NCBI RefSeq assembly: GCF_013282725.1
Contig: NZ_CP054043.1
Location: 4,092,001 to 4,156,000, forward strand
Direction: 5' to 3'
Length of the DNA stretch: 64,000 nucleotides
Source: Yersinia mollaretii ATCC 43969
GTDB lineage: Bacteria > Pseudomonadota > Gammaproteobacteria > Enterobacterales > Enterobacteriaceae
Part shown: one piece after another, positions 27,877-37,239 of the stretch
Position numbering within the stretch: position 1 is the first letter of the stretch
How the letters are laid out: the number at the start of each line of letters is the position of its first letter
Translations under genes and position numbers: made by a program
Notes under the pieces: generated by a model
Seen by the model: the letters and a program-made list of their open reading frames with translations, nothing else
What the model was told of the DNA's origin: nothing
Databases searched by the model: none

Positions 27877-28539
27877 ATGAACTTAGCCCTGTTTGATCTC
27901 GATGAAACGCTGATCAGCAATGACAGTTCTGGCCTATGGTTACGCTGGTTAGTGGATAAGGGGCTTGCGCCCGCTGCACTAGCAGAACAAGAGCAATATT
28001 TAATGAAGCAGTATTATCAGGGCGCGTTGTCGATGTCCTGCTACATGGAGTCAACCCTCTCCCCCTTGATCGGGCGGCAGACGGCTGAAGTGGCTGGCTG
28101 GGTTGAGCGTTTTATTGAGCGCGATATTTTGCCGCGCATCTACCCGCAAGCTCGGAAAATGCTGGCTTGGCATCGTAATCGCGGTGATTACATCGTGATT
28201 ATTTCAGCGACTGGCGAGCATTTGGTGACACCCATTGCGCGGCATTTCTCCGCCAATGCCGCCTTATCTATCGGGGTTGAGGTGAAGGACAACCGGTACA
28301 CCGGCAAAACTTATGGCACCCTGACCTATCGCGAAGGTAAAGTCGAACGGCTAAAACAGTGGCTCTCGGCATCGCCGCAGCTAGATTTTCAGCAAACCTA
28401 TGGTTACAGTGACTCGATCAATGACAAACCGCTGTTGGAGTATGTTGACCGCGCCGCCGTGATCAATCCCGGCACTGAATTGGTGGATTTGGCAATTCTG
28501 CATGACTGGGATATCCATCATTGGCAACATAAGAAATAG
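27877..28539 (+). CDS. HAD-IB family phosphatase (SerB-like)
   Basis: The 220-residue hydrolase has HAD motif I DLDETL (nucleophile Asp7, acid/base Asp9), motif II SAT in IVIISATGEH, the lysine in YREGKVERL, and motif III GYSDSINDKPLLE. The helical C1 cap (residues about 15-95) puts it in subfamily IB with SerB and CicA. The natural substrate is unknown; small phosphorylated metabolites are likely. It lies 30 bp before a glutathione S-transferase gene, probably in one transcript. GGAGG precedes the ATG. Confidence 0.85.
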   Translation: MNLALFDLDETLISNDSSGLWLRWLVDKGLAPAALAEQEQYLMKQYYQGALSMSCYMESTLSPLIGRQTAEVAGWVERFIERDILPRIYPQARKMLAWHRNRGDYIVIISATGEHLVTPIARHFSANAALSIGVEVKDNRYTGKTYGTLTYREGKVERLKQWLSASPQLDFQQTYGYSDSINDKPLLEYVDRAAVINPGTELVDLAILHDWDIHHWQHKK

Positions 28540-28569
28540 AGACTATTTCAAGCAAATATAGGGGCTTAC

Positions 28570-29190
28570 ATGCTAACTGTTTGGGGTCGGAATAACTCGA
28601 GTAATGTCAAAAAAGTGCTTTGGTGTTTGGAAGAATTGGCTCTTGGCTATGAGCGCATTGATGTCGGCGGACAATATGGCAAGTTGAATGAGCCACTTTA
28701 TCGCGCAATGAACCCCAATGGATTGATTCCTTGCCTGCAAGATGAGGATTTCATTCTGTGGGAGTCCAATACCATCGTGCGATATTTAGCGGCGCAATAC
28801 GGTGAGAACCCATTTTATCTGGCAGATGCGCGGCAGCGAGCGGAAGCAGAGAAGTGGATGGATTGGGTCACCTCTAGTGTCGTGGAGCCATTTAAGGCGG
28901 TGTTTATCGGGTTAGTTCGTACCCCGCCTGAGCAGCAGGATAAAGAGAAAATCGCTCAGGGCATTGAGCAACTGAATAGATTAATGGCGATTGCTAATAG
29001 CGCCCTCGCGCAGCAAGCTTATCTTTCCGGGGATAAATTCGGTATCGGCGATATTCCACTCGGGTGTCTGGCCTATGCTTGGTTTAACCTGTCAATCACC
29101 CGCCCGGAACTCCCACATTTACAGCGCTGGTATCAAAGCCTGACGCAAAGAGCCGCCTTCCAGAAAGTGATTGATATCGGTATAAGTTAA
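28570..29190 (+). CDS. Glutathione S-transferase
   Basis: The 206-residue protein has a thioredoxin-like N-terminal domain starting MLTVWGRNNSSNVKKVLWCLEEL, where the N-S-S-N-V-x-K element gives a Ser-type glutathione site. NPNGLIPCLQDEDFILWESNTIVRYLA is the cis-Pro and glutathione-binding stretch. The C-terminal helical domain contains GDKFGIGDIPLGCLAYAW. Detoxification or a reductive role is likely; substrate unknown. A G-run/C-run hairpin follows at 29201-29219. Confidence 0.88.
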   Translation: MLTVWGRNNSSNVKKVLWCLEELALGYERIDVGGQYGKLNEPLYRAMNPNGLIPCLQDEDFILWESNTIVRYLAAQYGENPFYLADARQRAEAEKWMDWVTSSVVEPFKAVFIGLVRTPPEQQDKEKIAQGIEQLNRLMAIANSALAQQAYLSGDKFGIGDIPLGCLAYAWFNLSITRPELPHLQRWYQSLTQRAAFQKVIDIGIS

Positions 29191-29195
29191 TCGCC

Positions 29196-29219
29196 AAAAA
29201 GGGGGGGCTTAGTCCCCCC
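29196..29219 (-). terminator. Hairpin with minus-strand T-run downstream of gst
   Basis: GGGGGG/CCCCCC stem with a CTTAGT-type loop. The T-run (TTTTT) is on the minus strand, so it would stop transcription coming from the CirA-like gene after the repeat array better than transcription of gst. Confidence 0.55.
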
Positions 29220-29286
29220 GATATTATTGGCAAAGTGCCATGTGCGGAGAGAACAGGCGGATCGTAAAGACACCGTAAATCCTTCC

Positions 29287-29628
29287 CGATGAGCCTATTT
29301 ATAAGCAAGGCTAACAGCAAGTCAGTAATTCGGGTGCATGAGCGCAGCTAACGCCCCTGTGGTTTCAAGGGCAAAAGACAATCCCAAAAGTCATTGGGAC
29401 CACAGGTAGGCAGCCAGCGAATGCATCCCGATGAGCTGACTTAAGTCAGTGATTCGGGTAAGTAAGCGCAGCTAACACCCCTGTGGTTTCAAGGGCAAAA
29501 GACAATCCCAAAAGTCATTGGGACCACAGGTAGGCAGCCAGCGAATGCATCCCGATGAGCTGACTTAAGTCAGTGATTCGGGTAAGTAAGCGCAGCTAAC
29601 ACCCCTGTGGTTTCAAGGACGAAGGGGA
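29287..29628. repeat. Tandem array of 124-bp palindromic elements
   Basis: Units with the marker AGCTAAC..CCCCTGTGGTTTC start at 29347, 29471 and 29595 (period 124), after a divergent partial core from 29287. The inner hairpin CCCGATGAGCTGACTT/AAGTCAGTGATTCGGG matches the 27.5-kb array. The outer stem here is ACCACAGG/CCTGTGGT, not GTTGCAGG/CCTGCAAC. The array ends on the stop codon of the CirA-like gene (TAA, 29629-29631). Confidence 0.85.
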
Positions 29629-31617
29629 TTAGAAGTCGTAGCTCGCGCCCACCATATACCTACGCCCATCCAGAACCTTGTCATTCACTTCGATATCCAC
29701 ACGTTTATCCAGCACATTATAGACCCCCCCCATTAGGCGGAACTCTTTGGTTAGCTGATAGTTCGCCCCTAAATCGACAAAAGTATAGGATGGCGTGCTG
29801 CCGCCGATACTGGTGCGGTTGAGGTACTCCGAGGTTTTACCACGGTAGTTGGCGCGCACCCAAGTTGCCAGCGCTTCAGTGGCTTTCCAGTTCAGGGTGC
29901 CATTCAGCATATGTTTTGGCATCTGATTCAGTGGCTGGCCGGAGAATTGCCCGCTTTTCTGCTCAGATTGGGTAAAGGTGTAGTTGGAGCTGAGTGACCA
30001 CGCTTTATTGATTTCCCAACCGAAAGTGGCTTCCATGCCACGGGTAATGGCTTTATCGACGTTGGTGCGGTCACTGATAAATTTATACGCAGTGCCATTG
30101 ATCATACATTGACCGGACGCATTACCCGTAGTGTCAGTACAGCGGCGCACTTCGGTAATTTTATCTTTAAAATCAGTATTAAACAGCGTCACACCCGCGT
30201 TCATCCCCTCTTGGTCATCCCAGAGAATCCCGATCTCCTGACTGATGCTTCTTTCTGGTTTCAGGTCAGCATTGCCGATAATAATCGCCGGGTCCCCTTT
30301 ACCACCGGTGATTTGCCCCCAGTTTTCGGTGGCCTGACGGAGATCAGGTGAGCGATAACCGCCCGAGATGCCGCCTTTTAATGTCCATTGCTCTGCCAAA
30401 TGCCAAACGCCGTATAACCGTGGTGTCCAGTGAGTACCATAGTTCTCATCCTGATCCATGCGGACGCCGCCGGTCAGAGCGAAATCATTGGTCATCTGCC
30501 ATTCATCTTCCGCAAATAACGCCCAACTCCAGCGGGTTAATTTGGTTAAATCTTTGGCTGAGGCTAATTGATTGCCGGTGTCATTCAGCTCTTCATAGCG
30601 ATATTGGCCGCCCAGAATAAGGGTGTGATTATCCAGCAGGAATGAGGTCTGGGTATTAAAGATATTATCGACACTTTTCATGCTGCGTGATGGATTACGG
30701 GTTTCATCGCGCTGAACATAGCTGGTTGAGTTACCGAAATCATAATAGCCGTGGTGGGTAATCGCATAATTATTGCGGTCATATTGCACATCACTGCTTT
30801 TACCGTTGACCGCCACTGAGCGCCCAGCGGTTGAATTTCGATCCTGTACATAGTGACCAATATCAAAATCAAATTCGTTTTTATCATCTGGCGTCAGGGT
30901 AAATGTCGCGGCACCGTTTCTTAGGCGCTGTTCATTATAACCATCGACTATTTTATCTTCACTACGATGAGAAAGTAGGCCGCTGACTTTTAATCCCAGC
31001 AAGCCATCAATTAATGGGCCAGAGGCGTAAGCATTGGTCTGGAATATATCGCCGGATTTAGAATCTTCCTGCAAAGTGGCATCAGCGCGAACAGTCCCGT
31101 GCCACTCTTTACCCACTTTGCGGGTAATGACGTTAATGACACCGCCCATGGCATCTGAGCCATATAATGAGGACATAGGGCCGCGAACCACCTCAATGCG
31201 TTCAATGGCGGCCAGTGGTGGCAACCAGCCTTGCTCGATACCGGAACCATCACTGTTCGGCCGTGTACCTCGGGTATCCACGCGTTTACCATCCACCAGA
31301 ATCAGGGTATATTTCGCCGACATGCCACGAATACTGATATCACTGTGGCTGCCACCACCGGTCACCACAACGCCGGGAACATCTTTCAGTGCGTCGGTAA
31401 TATCACGATAGGCTTTATTTTCGATTTGCTCGCGGGTCACCACCGAAATAGATGCCGCTGAGTCTTGAATACGTTGTTGGAAACCTGATGCTGTGACAAC
31501 CATCGTATCGGTAGGCGTGTTTCTTGTTTCAGTCACCGAGGTTTCAGCAGCAGGTGCCTGAGATGAGAGAATTGCCGCTATTACCAATGTTGCAGATTTT
31601 GTTTTCCTAAAAGTCAT
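29629..31617 (-). CDS. cirA: CirA-like TonB-dependent siderophore receptor
   Basis: The 662-residue outer membrane receptor has a signal peptide (ATLVIAAILSSQAPAAE). A TonB box-like DTMVVTASG is followed by the plug domain (IQDSAASISVVTREQIENK; IERIEVVRGPMSSLYGSDAMGGVINVIT) and a 22-strand barrel ending in the expected aromatic YDF. Length equals E. coli CirA (663), and it lies next to lysP, as cirA does in E. coli. Catecholate siderophore uptake is expected from the family. Identity to CirA is moderate in the barrel loops, so the ligand may differ. A Fur-like palindrome lies 310 bp upstream. Confidence 0.8.
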   Translation of the reverse strand: MTFRKTKSATLVIAAILSSQAPAAETSVTETRNTPTDTMVVTASGFQQRIQDSAASISVVTREQIENKAYRDITDALKDVPGVVVTGGGSHSDISIRGMSAKYTLILVDGKRVDTRGTRPNSDGSGIEQGWLPPLAAIERIEVVRGPMSSLYGSDAMGGVINVITRKVGKEWHGTVRADATLQEDSKSGDIFQTNAYASGPLIDGLLGLKVSGLLSHRSEDKIVDGYNEQRLRNGAATFTLTPDDKNEFDFDIGHYVQDRNSTAGRSVAVNGKSSDVQYDRNNYAITHHGYYDFGNSTSYVQRDETRNPSRSMKSVDNIFNTQTSFLLDNHTLILGGQYRYEELNDTGNQLASAKDLTKLTRWSWALFAEDEWQMTNDFALTGGVRMDQDENYGTHWTPRLYGVWHLAEQWTLKGGISGGYRSPDLRQATENWGQITGGKGDPAIIIGNADLKPERSISQEIGILWDDQEGMNAGVTLFNTDFKDKITEVRRCTDTTGNASGQCMINGTAYKFISDRTNVDKAITRGMEATFGWEINKAWSLSSNYTFTQSEQKSGQFSGQPLNQMPKHMLNGTLNWKATEALATWVRANYRGKTSEYLNRTSIGGSTPSYTFVDLGANYQLTKEFRLMGGVYNVLDKRVDIEVNDKVLDGRRYMVGASYDF

Positions 31618-32123
31618 TGTCCGTTCTCCATGAGGTATAAATTTATTCCGAGTCTTTCCGCCAGTTTTTACCTATAGTTTTTTACCTATAGCAATGCCGC
31701 CTGACGGGCAGGTGATAAATGTTATTTTTATAAAATTGGCAATAGCTCACCGTAGCAGTAATAGCGCTTCCCACTATTACCACCCAATGTTTAATTATCT
31801 TTATGTAAAGCCTGCTATTTCCGAAATAGACCTAAGGTTATTGGGGTTCAGTTATTAACCCATCAATTAATACTTGCGGAGTACCATCACTCTTCTCATT
31901 AATATAGCGCTAATGATAAAACAAACGATAATAATTATCAATAAGCTTACTGTAATTGATTGAGTCTGATTATATTTAACCCTTCATTTGATATGGCAAG
32001 TTAATCAGTGTTGCCCATTAGGCTCGGGATTTGTAGGGAGAAGAAAGGTTTATCAGCGAAAATCTTTGTCTAATGATGACCTGATCATAAGAGATATCGC
32101 TTAAATAATAAGCAGGTTGTGCC
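31618..32123 (-). promoter_or_regulatory. Upstream region of the CirA-like gene with Fur-box candidates
   Basis: The stretch holds no gene. GATAATAATTATC (31927-31939) is a perfect 6-1-6 inverted repeat matching the Fur core. A weaker Fur-like site (12 of 19 by eye) lies at 31714-31732, closer to the ATG. Direct repeats of TTTTACCTATAG occur near 31667-31690. Iron repression is expected but not shown. Confidence 0.5.
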
Positions 32124-32154
32124 CATAAAAAAGGGCGATAAGATTATCGCCCTT
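32124..32154 (-). terminator. lysP terminator
   Basis: On the minus strand a perfect stem AAGGGCGATAA/TTATCGCCCTT is followed by TTTTTATGG, 36 bp after the lysP stop. Confidence 0.8.
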
Positions 32155-32190
32155 CCAACACGATGAGACTATTTTGACCACAAGATATGG

Positions 32191-33717
32191 TTAGTCAGAG
32201 ATCAGTACCGGTTTTTTCGGCTCCTCATGCTCTTCACTCTCATCACGCCATTTCGGGAATTCCATTTCGTTGTATTTGATGACCTTAGTGCCACGGGTCA
32301 CCTTGTAGCCGAACCAAATCACCAAGAACAAAGGAATGCCGATATAGGTTGCCGTCACACCATACCAATCAATGCGATCTTGCAGGAATGCCTGATAGTT
32401 CTGCCCCAATGTAATGATCAAACAGAGCACAAAGGCAAAAATCGGCCCCAGCGGGAAGAAACCGGACTGATATGGCAACTCGTTCAAATCGCGGCCCTGT
32501 ATCATATAGCCACGGCGGAAGCGATAGTGACTGATAGCAATGCCCAACCACGCGATAAAGCCCGTCATGCCTGAGGTGTTAAGCAACCACAGATAGACCG
32601 TTTGATTACCAAACATGGAGCTTAGGAAGCATAAACCCGCAACTACTGTGGTGGCATACAAGGCATTGCGCGGCACACCGCCCTTAGACAATTTGGCAAA
32701 AATCCGGGGTGCTTTACCTTCGGAGGCCAGCGTAAATAGCATACGGGTCGAGGCGTACATACCGGAGTTACCGGCAGACAACACCGCTGTCAGGATAACG
32801 GCGTTCATCACTGCTGCCGCTGATAACAGACCTGCGTTCTGGAATACCAAGGTGAACGGACTAACACTGATATCTTTAACATCATTACGTAACAGACTTG
32901 GGTCGGTATACGGAATAATCAGGCTGATAATCAAGATAGCGAAGATATAGAACAGCAGAATACGCCAGAACACCTTACGCACGGCACGGGGAATGTTTTT
33001 GCCCGGATCTTTTGATTCACCGGCGGCAATCCCAATCAGCTCCGTCCCTTGGAAGGAGAAGCCGACAATCATCGCCACACCAATCATGGCAGAGAATCCC
33101 CCCGCAAACGGGGCATCACCTATCGTCCAGTTGTGCCAACCTGCACTTTCGCCCCCTTTCATGATGCCGCTAATCATCATCACACCAATAATGATGAAGA
33201 CCACAACCGTGACGACTTTAATCAGGGAGAACCAGTATTCAGCTTCACCGAAACCTTTTACTGAGATGTAGTTCAGCAAGAACATCAGTGCAAGGAAGAG
33301 TGCGCTCCAGATCCAACCTGGGGCATCGGGGAACCAGTAATTCATCACCAATTGTGCGGCGACTAGGTCAACGGCGATAGTGACCGCCCAGTTGTACCAG
33401 TAGTTCCAGCCAAGGGCGAAGCCGAAGCCCTCCTCAACATATTTAGAGCCGTAAGTTGAAAATGAGCCTGAAACGGGCATAAATGCCGCCAGCTCACCGA
33501 GGCTGGTCATCAGGAAGTAAACCATCAGGCCAATCAATGCATAGGAGAGCAGTGCGCCCCCCGGACCGGCTTGCGAGACGGTAGCCCCTGAGGCCACAAA
33601 CAGACCGGTACCAATAGATCCACCAATCGCAATCATGGCTAAATGCCGTGATTTAAGCTCTCGACGCAAACGCTGTGCGCCCTGCGGCACTGGGGTTTTA
33701 GTATTTTGCTGAGTCAT
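32191..33717 (-). CDS. lysP: Lysine-specific permease LysP
   Basis: LysP imports L-lysine with protons and in E. coli also restrains the acid sensor CadC. The 508-residue protein belongs to the amino acid-polyamine-organocation family with 12 spans. The first is HLAMIAIGGSIGTGLFVASG, and the family signature SLGELAAFMPVSGSFSTYGSKYVEEGFGFALGW follows. FQGTELIGIAAGESKDPGKNIPRA is also typical. The C-terminal cytoplasmic tail is longer and more acidic (DESEEHEEPKKP) than in E. coli (489 aa). It lies between the CirA-like gene and yeiE, as in E. coli. Confidence 0.94.
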   Translation of the reverse strand: MTQQNTKTPVPQGAQRLRRELKSRHLAMIAIGGSIGTGLFVASGATVSQAGPGGALLSYALIGLMVYFLMTSLGELAAFMPVSGSFSTYGSKYVEEGFGFALGWNYWYNWAVTIAVDLVAAQLVMNYWFPDAPGWIWSALFLALMFLLNYISVKGFGEAEYWFSLIKVVTVVVFIIIGVMMISGIMKGGESAGWHNWTIGDAPFAGGFSAMIGVAMIVGFSFQGTELIGIAAGESKDPGKNIPRAVRKVFWRILLFYIFAILIISLIIPYTDPSLLRNDVKDISVSPFTLVFQNAGLLSAAAVMNAVILTAVLSAGNSGMYASTRMLFTLASEGKAPRIFAKLSKGGVPRNALYATTVVAGLCFLSSMFGNQTVYLWLLNTSGMTGFIAWLGIAISHYRFRRGYMIQGRDLNELPYQSGFFPLGPIFAFVLCLIITLGQNYQAFLQDRIDWYGVTATYIGIPLFLVIWFGYKVTRGTKVIKYNEMEFPKWRDESEEHEEPKKPVLISD

Positions 33718-33962
33718 TATTACCCTAATCCACCCTTAAAAAATAAGGCGGGATTGTAACAAATCCCACCCGCTCGGATAGTAACAATGCACTGATATAA
33801 GATACCTTCATGATCCCAACGCAATTATTAGCAAAAGCGCAATTGCCAGTGAAAATAGTGACCCGCTGAATGTTTTCGCCGTAATAACCCAGTGCATTGG
33901 TGTAAAACACTGAAAATCCACTGCCTTGCGCGAGTCACTCGCTTTGGGTTAATCCTTGCCGT

Positions 33963-34835
33963 TCAGTTATCCTCTTGGCAATAGCTAAGAAACCGCTGTA
34001 AGGCGTTAGAGATATGTTTTTGCCGATGATGAATCAAATATAAGGTACGGACCAGTGTCGGTAGCGGAATATTCAGCTCGATCAATTCGCCGCTGGCAAG
34101 TTGATCGCTAATCACTCTTCGCGACAGGCAACTGATGCCCATGCCATAACGGACGGCCCGCTTGATGGCCTCCGAATTGCCCAGCTCCATAACCAACTTA
34201 AAGTGCGGCAATTTTGCTAGCAACAGATGATCCAGCACTTCGCGTGTGCCCGACCCACGTTCACGTAAGATCCAGTCCGCACTCGCCAGCTCATCCAGTG
34301 TCAGCATTTTGTGGCATAACGAATTATCCGGCGCGGCAAAGACCACCAGCTCATCTTGCAGCCAAGCCTGTGTCATCAACTCCGGCATATGACACGGCCC
34401 CTCGATCAACCCCAGATCACCGCGAAAATCAGCCACCGCTTCAATCACATCCTGACTGTTGCCGATATTCAGCTCCAGCGGTGTACCGGGGAAATCGCGC
34501 CGATATTTAGCTATCATGCCCGGCAACATATAATTGCCAATAGTGCTACTGGCAGCAATGCGCAACGCGCCCAAATCCTGCAAGAAAAGCTGTTCTATTT
34601 CAATAGTTTGGTCAAGTAACGCCACAGCTTTAGGGTAAAGCAAACGCCCATGTTCATTGGTCACTAAACGCTTACCGACCCTATCAAACAATTGCACCCC
34701 CAATTGCCCTTCCAAATCCGCCAACGCAGCGCTGACAGCCGATTGTGAAAGCGCGAGCACAACCGAGGCTTGGGTCGTCGAGCCGCTTTTCAGCACCTCA
34801 GTAAAGACTTCAAGTTGACGTAAGGTTATGTGCAT
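33963..34835 (-). CDS. yeiE: LysR-family regulator YeiE
   Basis: The 290-residue regulator has an N-terminal winged HTH ([38 protein letters not shown]) and a LysR effector domain ([26 protein letters not shown]). It matches YeiE, which lies beside lysP in E. coli and is linked there to sulfite resistance and iron homeostasis. Its targets here are unknown. In E. coli yeiE and yeiH are divergent neighbours. Here they are separated by a small membrane protein gene and a frameshifted lipoprotein gene. Confidence 0.9.
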   Translation of the reverse strand: MHITLRQLEVFTEVLKSGSTTQASVVLALSQSAVSAALADLEGQLGVQLFDRVGKRLVTNEHGRLLYPKAVALLDQTIEIEQLFLQDLGALRIAASSTIGNYMLPGMIAKYRRDFPGTPLELNIGNSQDVIEAVADFRGDLGLIEGPCHMPELMTQAWLQDELVVFAAPDNSLCHKMLTLDELASADWILRERGSGTREVLDHLLLAKLPHFKLVMELGNSEAIKRAVRYGMGISCLSRRVISDQLASGELIELNIPLPTLVRTLYLIHHRQKHISNALQRFLSYCQEDN

Positions 34836-35028
34836 AACGGTCTCTGTAGTAAAAAATGGAGGACGCTACCATCACTTTACTCGTCAGTTTCTGGATAAAC
34901 TGAACTCATTTATTAGCTGTAAATTCAATAGCTGACGAAAAAGTATATAGTCTCAATTACCGTATAAGACTAACACCTTTGAGCAAAATCGGGAGGTTAT
35001 TGGCGGATGAAATTAAGCAGCAAGAGGA

Positions 35029-35319
35029 CTATTCATTGTCGTCTGGTCGAAAGAATAAATAATAAACAAGCGCGATGAATGCGCTGATAACTGCGTTTAA
35101 AATCAACCAGATAATTAATAGATAACTGAAGGTTTGAAAGAGCGGGATGCCGCGATCGGCCTTAAACGGATTAAAATGTGGCAGGGACGCAATATGAAAA
35201 GGGTTCAAGTTATATAACTTGAAAAAATAAGCGATTAAATAAGGTGGGATTAACAAATAAATAAGTGTCGTCATCACCAATATCACCCACAGCGACTTTT
35301 CGTGCCCACCTTTTTTCAT
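35029..35319 (-). CDS. Small membrane protein, unknown function
   Basis: This 96-residue frame has two strong hydrophobic segments (residues about 10-31 and 62-88) separated by a polar loop (LPHFNPFKADRGIPLF), a basic start (MKKGGHEK) and an acidic end (RPDDNE). I do not recognise the family. It stands alone between yeiE and the frameshifted NlpC/P60 gene, in the opposite direction to the latter. The hydrophobic pattern makes it likely to be real, but no function can be given. Confidence 0.6.
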   Translation of the reverse strand: MKKGGHEKSLWVILVMTTLIYLLIPPYLIAYFFKLYNLNPFHIASLPHFNPFKADRGIPLFQTFSYLLIIWLILNAVISAFIALVYYLFFRPDDNE

Positions 35320-35450
35320 ATTAAAAACCTACATTTTGCTTTTGTGAGTGATTACCACTGATGCTAGTGAGTGTAACCTCGCATGACCCTTTCCCCCGTA
35401 ACAGTGAAGCTTAAGTATACACAACTCCCCAATTTAAAAGGATTTTTCAT

Positions 35451-36895
35451 ATGAAGAGAGCTATCGGGTTAGCTGCCCTATTGATACTGACAGGATGTGC
35501 AGACAGCCCCCCACCTTTAGCGGCATCATCACGGAAAGAGCCAGCTATGCATTCAAGTCTCCCCCTTATAGATCAGACAAAAACGGTTTTTCCGCTCCAA
35601 GATTACCCACAAAATGCAGATAAGTGGATTCCCCCCACAGACCCTCACTACCGCAGCCCCTTTATCAGCGCAATCCAACAGCGCGTCCATTTTAATGCAC
35701 TGATGCGCCATTACTTCGGGCAGAGTCGCGGTGATGAATCCCCTTGGAACGCATTTTATATTCACCCTTTTTTGGGTAATGGCGGCACAGCCAAAGAGAG
35801 TATCTCTGCACATGTGAATCACTATACCCATCCAGATGCCCGCTATTATGGTGAAAATTTCATGCTGCTGGAGATGGCGTGGAAAGAACAGATGCGCCAT
35901 CTGGCGTTAATCCCGATTCCCCAGAACTACCTCCCTTCGTCGAGGGGGATCAGCTTGAAAGAGACTGCCGTTCGATTGTTGCCGACAGCCTATCCTGCCT
36001 TTAATGATCCGAGTCAGGCGGGAGAGGGATACCCCTTTGATACCTTACAAAGTTCCGCTATTCACCCCGGCACCCCAATCTATATTGCTGGCACCACTCG
36101 GGATAAATCATGGAGTTTTGTTATCACACCGACCGTCAGTGGCTGGGCCAATAGCGCAGATATCGCCAAAGTTGATGATATTTTTATCCAAAAATGGACC
36201 GCGATGGCGAAAAAAAACCTTGGCGCGGTAGTTAATGATAATGCCAGCTTTGTCGATAAGGCGGGGGTATTCAGATTTACCGCACGAACCGGAACACTGC
36301 TCCCATTAACGACAGTCGAGGGTAAAGAGGTTGCTGCCATCCCTGTCAGTAATAGTCAGGGAATTGCTGCCATTCATTATACGCCATTTGCAGAAAATAC
36401 CCTGCGTCGGATTCCGCTCCCGCCGACACCAGAAAATATGTCCCACTTGATAAAAATATGCAGGGAAAGAATTATGGCTGGGGAGATATTTATGGCTTCA
36501 ATGATTGTTCGGCGGAAATAAGAAACCTGATGCTGCCTTTTGGTATTTTTCTGCCCAGAAATTCATTGGCGCAGTCACACAGTGGGAAAAGTGTCGATCT
36601 GAGTCATTATTCTACCGAAGCAAGGATAAAATATCTGGCACAACAGGGTAGGCCATTTACGACTCTCATTTATATTGGGGGGCATGTGATGCTCTATATT
36701 GGCAATACCGACTGGGCGGGCAATACTGTGCCGATGACCTATCAAAATCTGTGGGGGCTAAAACCTAGCAACGCCTCCAGCCGGAGTATCATCGGGAAAT
36801 CTGTTTTCTTTCCTCTATTGCCTCAGTATCCAGAGGCTCCAGAGCTAGGCTCCCTTGCAGGAAAAGATAAATTCATCCTCACTTGGCTTAACTGA
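35451..36895 (+). pseudogene. Frameshifted SH3/NlpC-P60 lipoprotein hydrolase
   Basis: The 5' part (35451 to about 36452) encodes a lipoprotein (lipobox LILTGCAD, Cys16), an N-terminal NlpC-associated domain (DPHYRSPFISAIQQRVHFNALM) and two SH3-like domains (ending around GIAAIHYTPFAENTLRRIPLPPTPENM). The catalytic NlpC/P60 part continues in the +1 frame (YGWGDIYGFNDCSAEIRNL with the nucleophile Cys, IGGHVMLYIG with His) to the stop at 36895. One extra A in the A5 run at 36452-36456 would restore ..HLIKNMQGKNYGWGD.. and a protein of about 480 residues, normal for this family. As written, the product lacks its catalytic domain. It is either a true inactivation, a slippage site, or a sequencing error. 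Confidence 0.8.
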
Positions 36896-36897
36896 TA

Positions 36898-37239
36898 TTA
36901 GTCGAAGGTGGAAGTGCAGAGGATTGCAATTGGGAATGTGCGATGGCGGAGGATTATGATGCTTGTGTTCTTGGCGACACTCAGAATCCAAACCGTAGCA
37001 CTATCCCTAGCGTAACAATGCAAAGCACTCAGTCCGAATCTCACTAACGTCATGATCAGGCATCCCCATTGAGGTATGCCTGCTTCACGGATGACAGCAG
37101 CCCCACTTGCCGACACCGACCTAACCCCATAAAGCTGCATACCAGTTATATCGATTGATTATAAATATATAATGAATTTATCTATCATCGCCGAAGCCGT
37201 TACACTAACGGTAATCTTTACAGGCGATAGGGTAAAAAC
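36898..37239. other. Gene-free gap before yeiH
   Basis: The 342-bp gap contains the hairpin CAGGCAT/ATGCCTG (about 37053-37078) and an AT-rich segment near 37155-37185 that may be the yeiH promoter. No gene with family resemblance is visible. Confidence 0.4.

Noticed and set aside
27464..29628. The two tandem arrays as CRISPR arrays
   Set aside because: Units are 123-124 bp and nearly identical throughout, with internal palindromes and no unique spacers. No cas genes are present.
36452..36456. Programmed ribosomal frameshift in the lipoprotein gene
   Set aside because: The A-run lacks a classical slippery heptamer and a clear downstream stimulator, and the family is normally encoded in one frame.
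36458..36895. A separate 145-residue gene for the NlpC/P60 domain
   Set aside because: It has no ribosome site or signal and begins inside the previous frame exactly where the family domain continues. It is the 3' part of a frameshifted gene.
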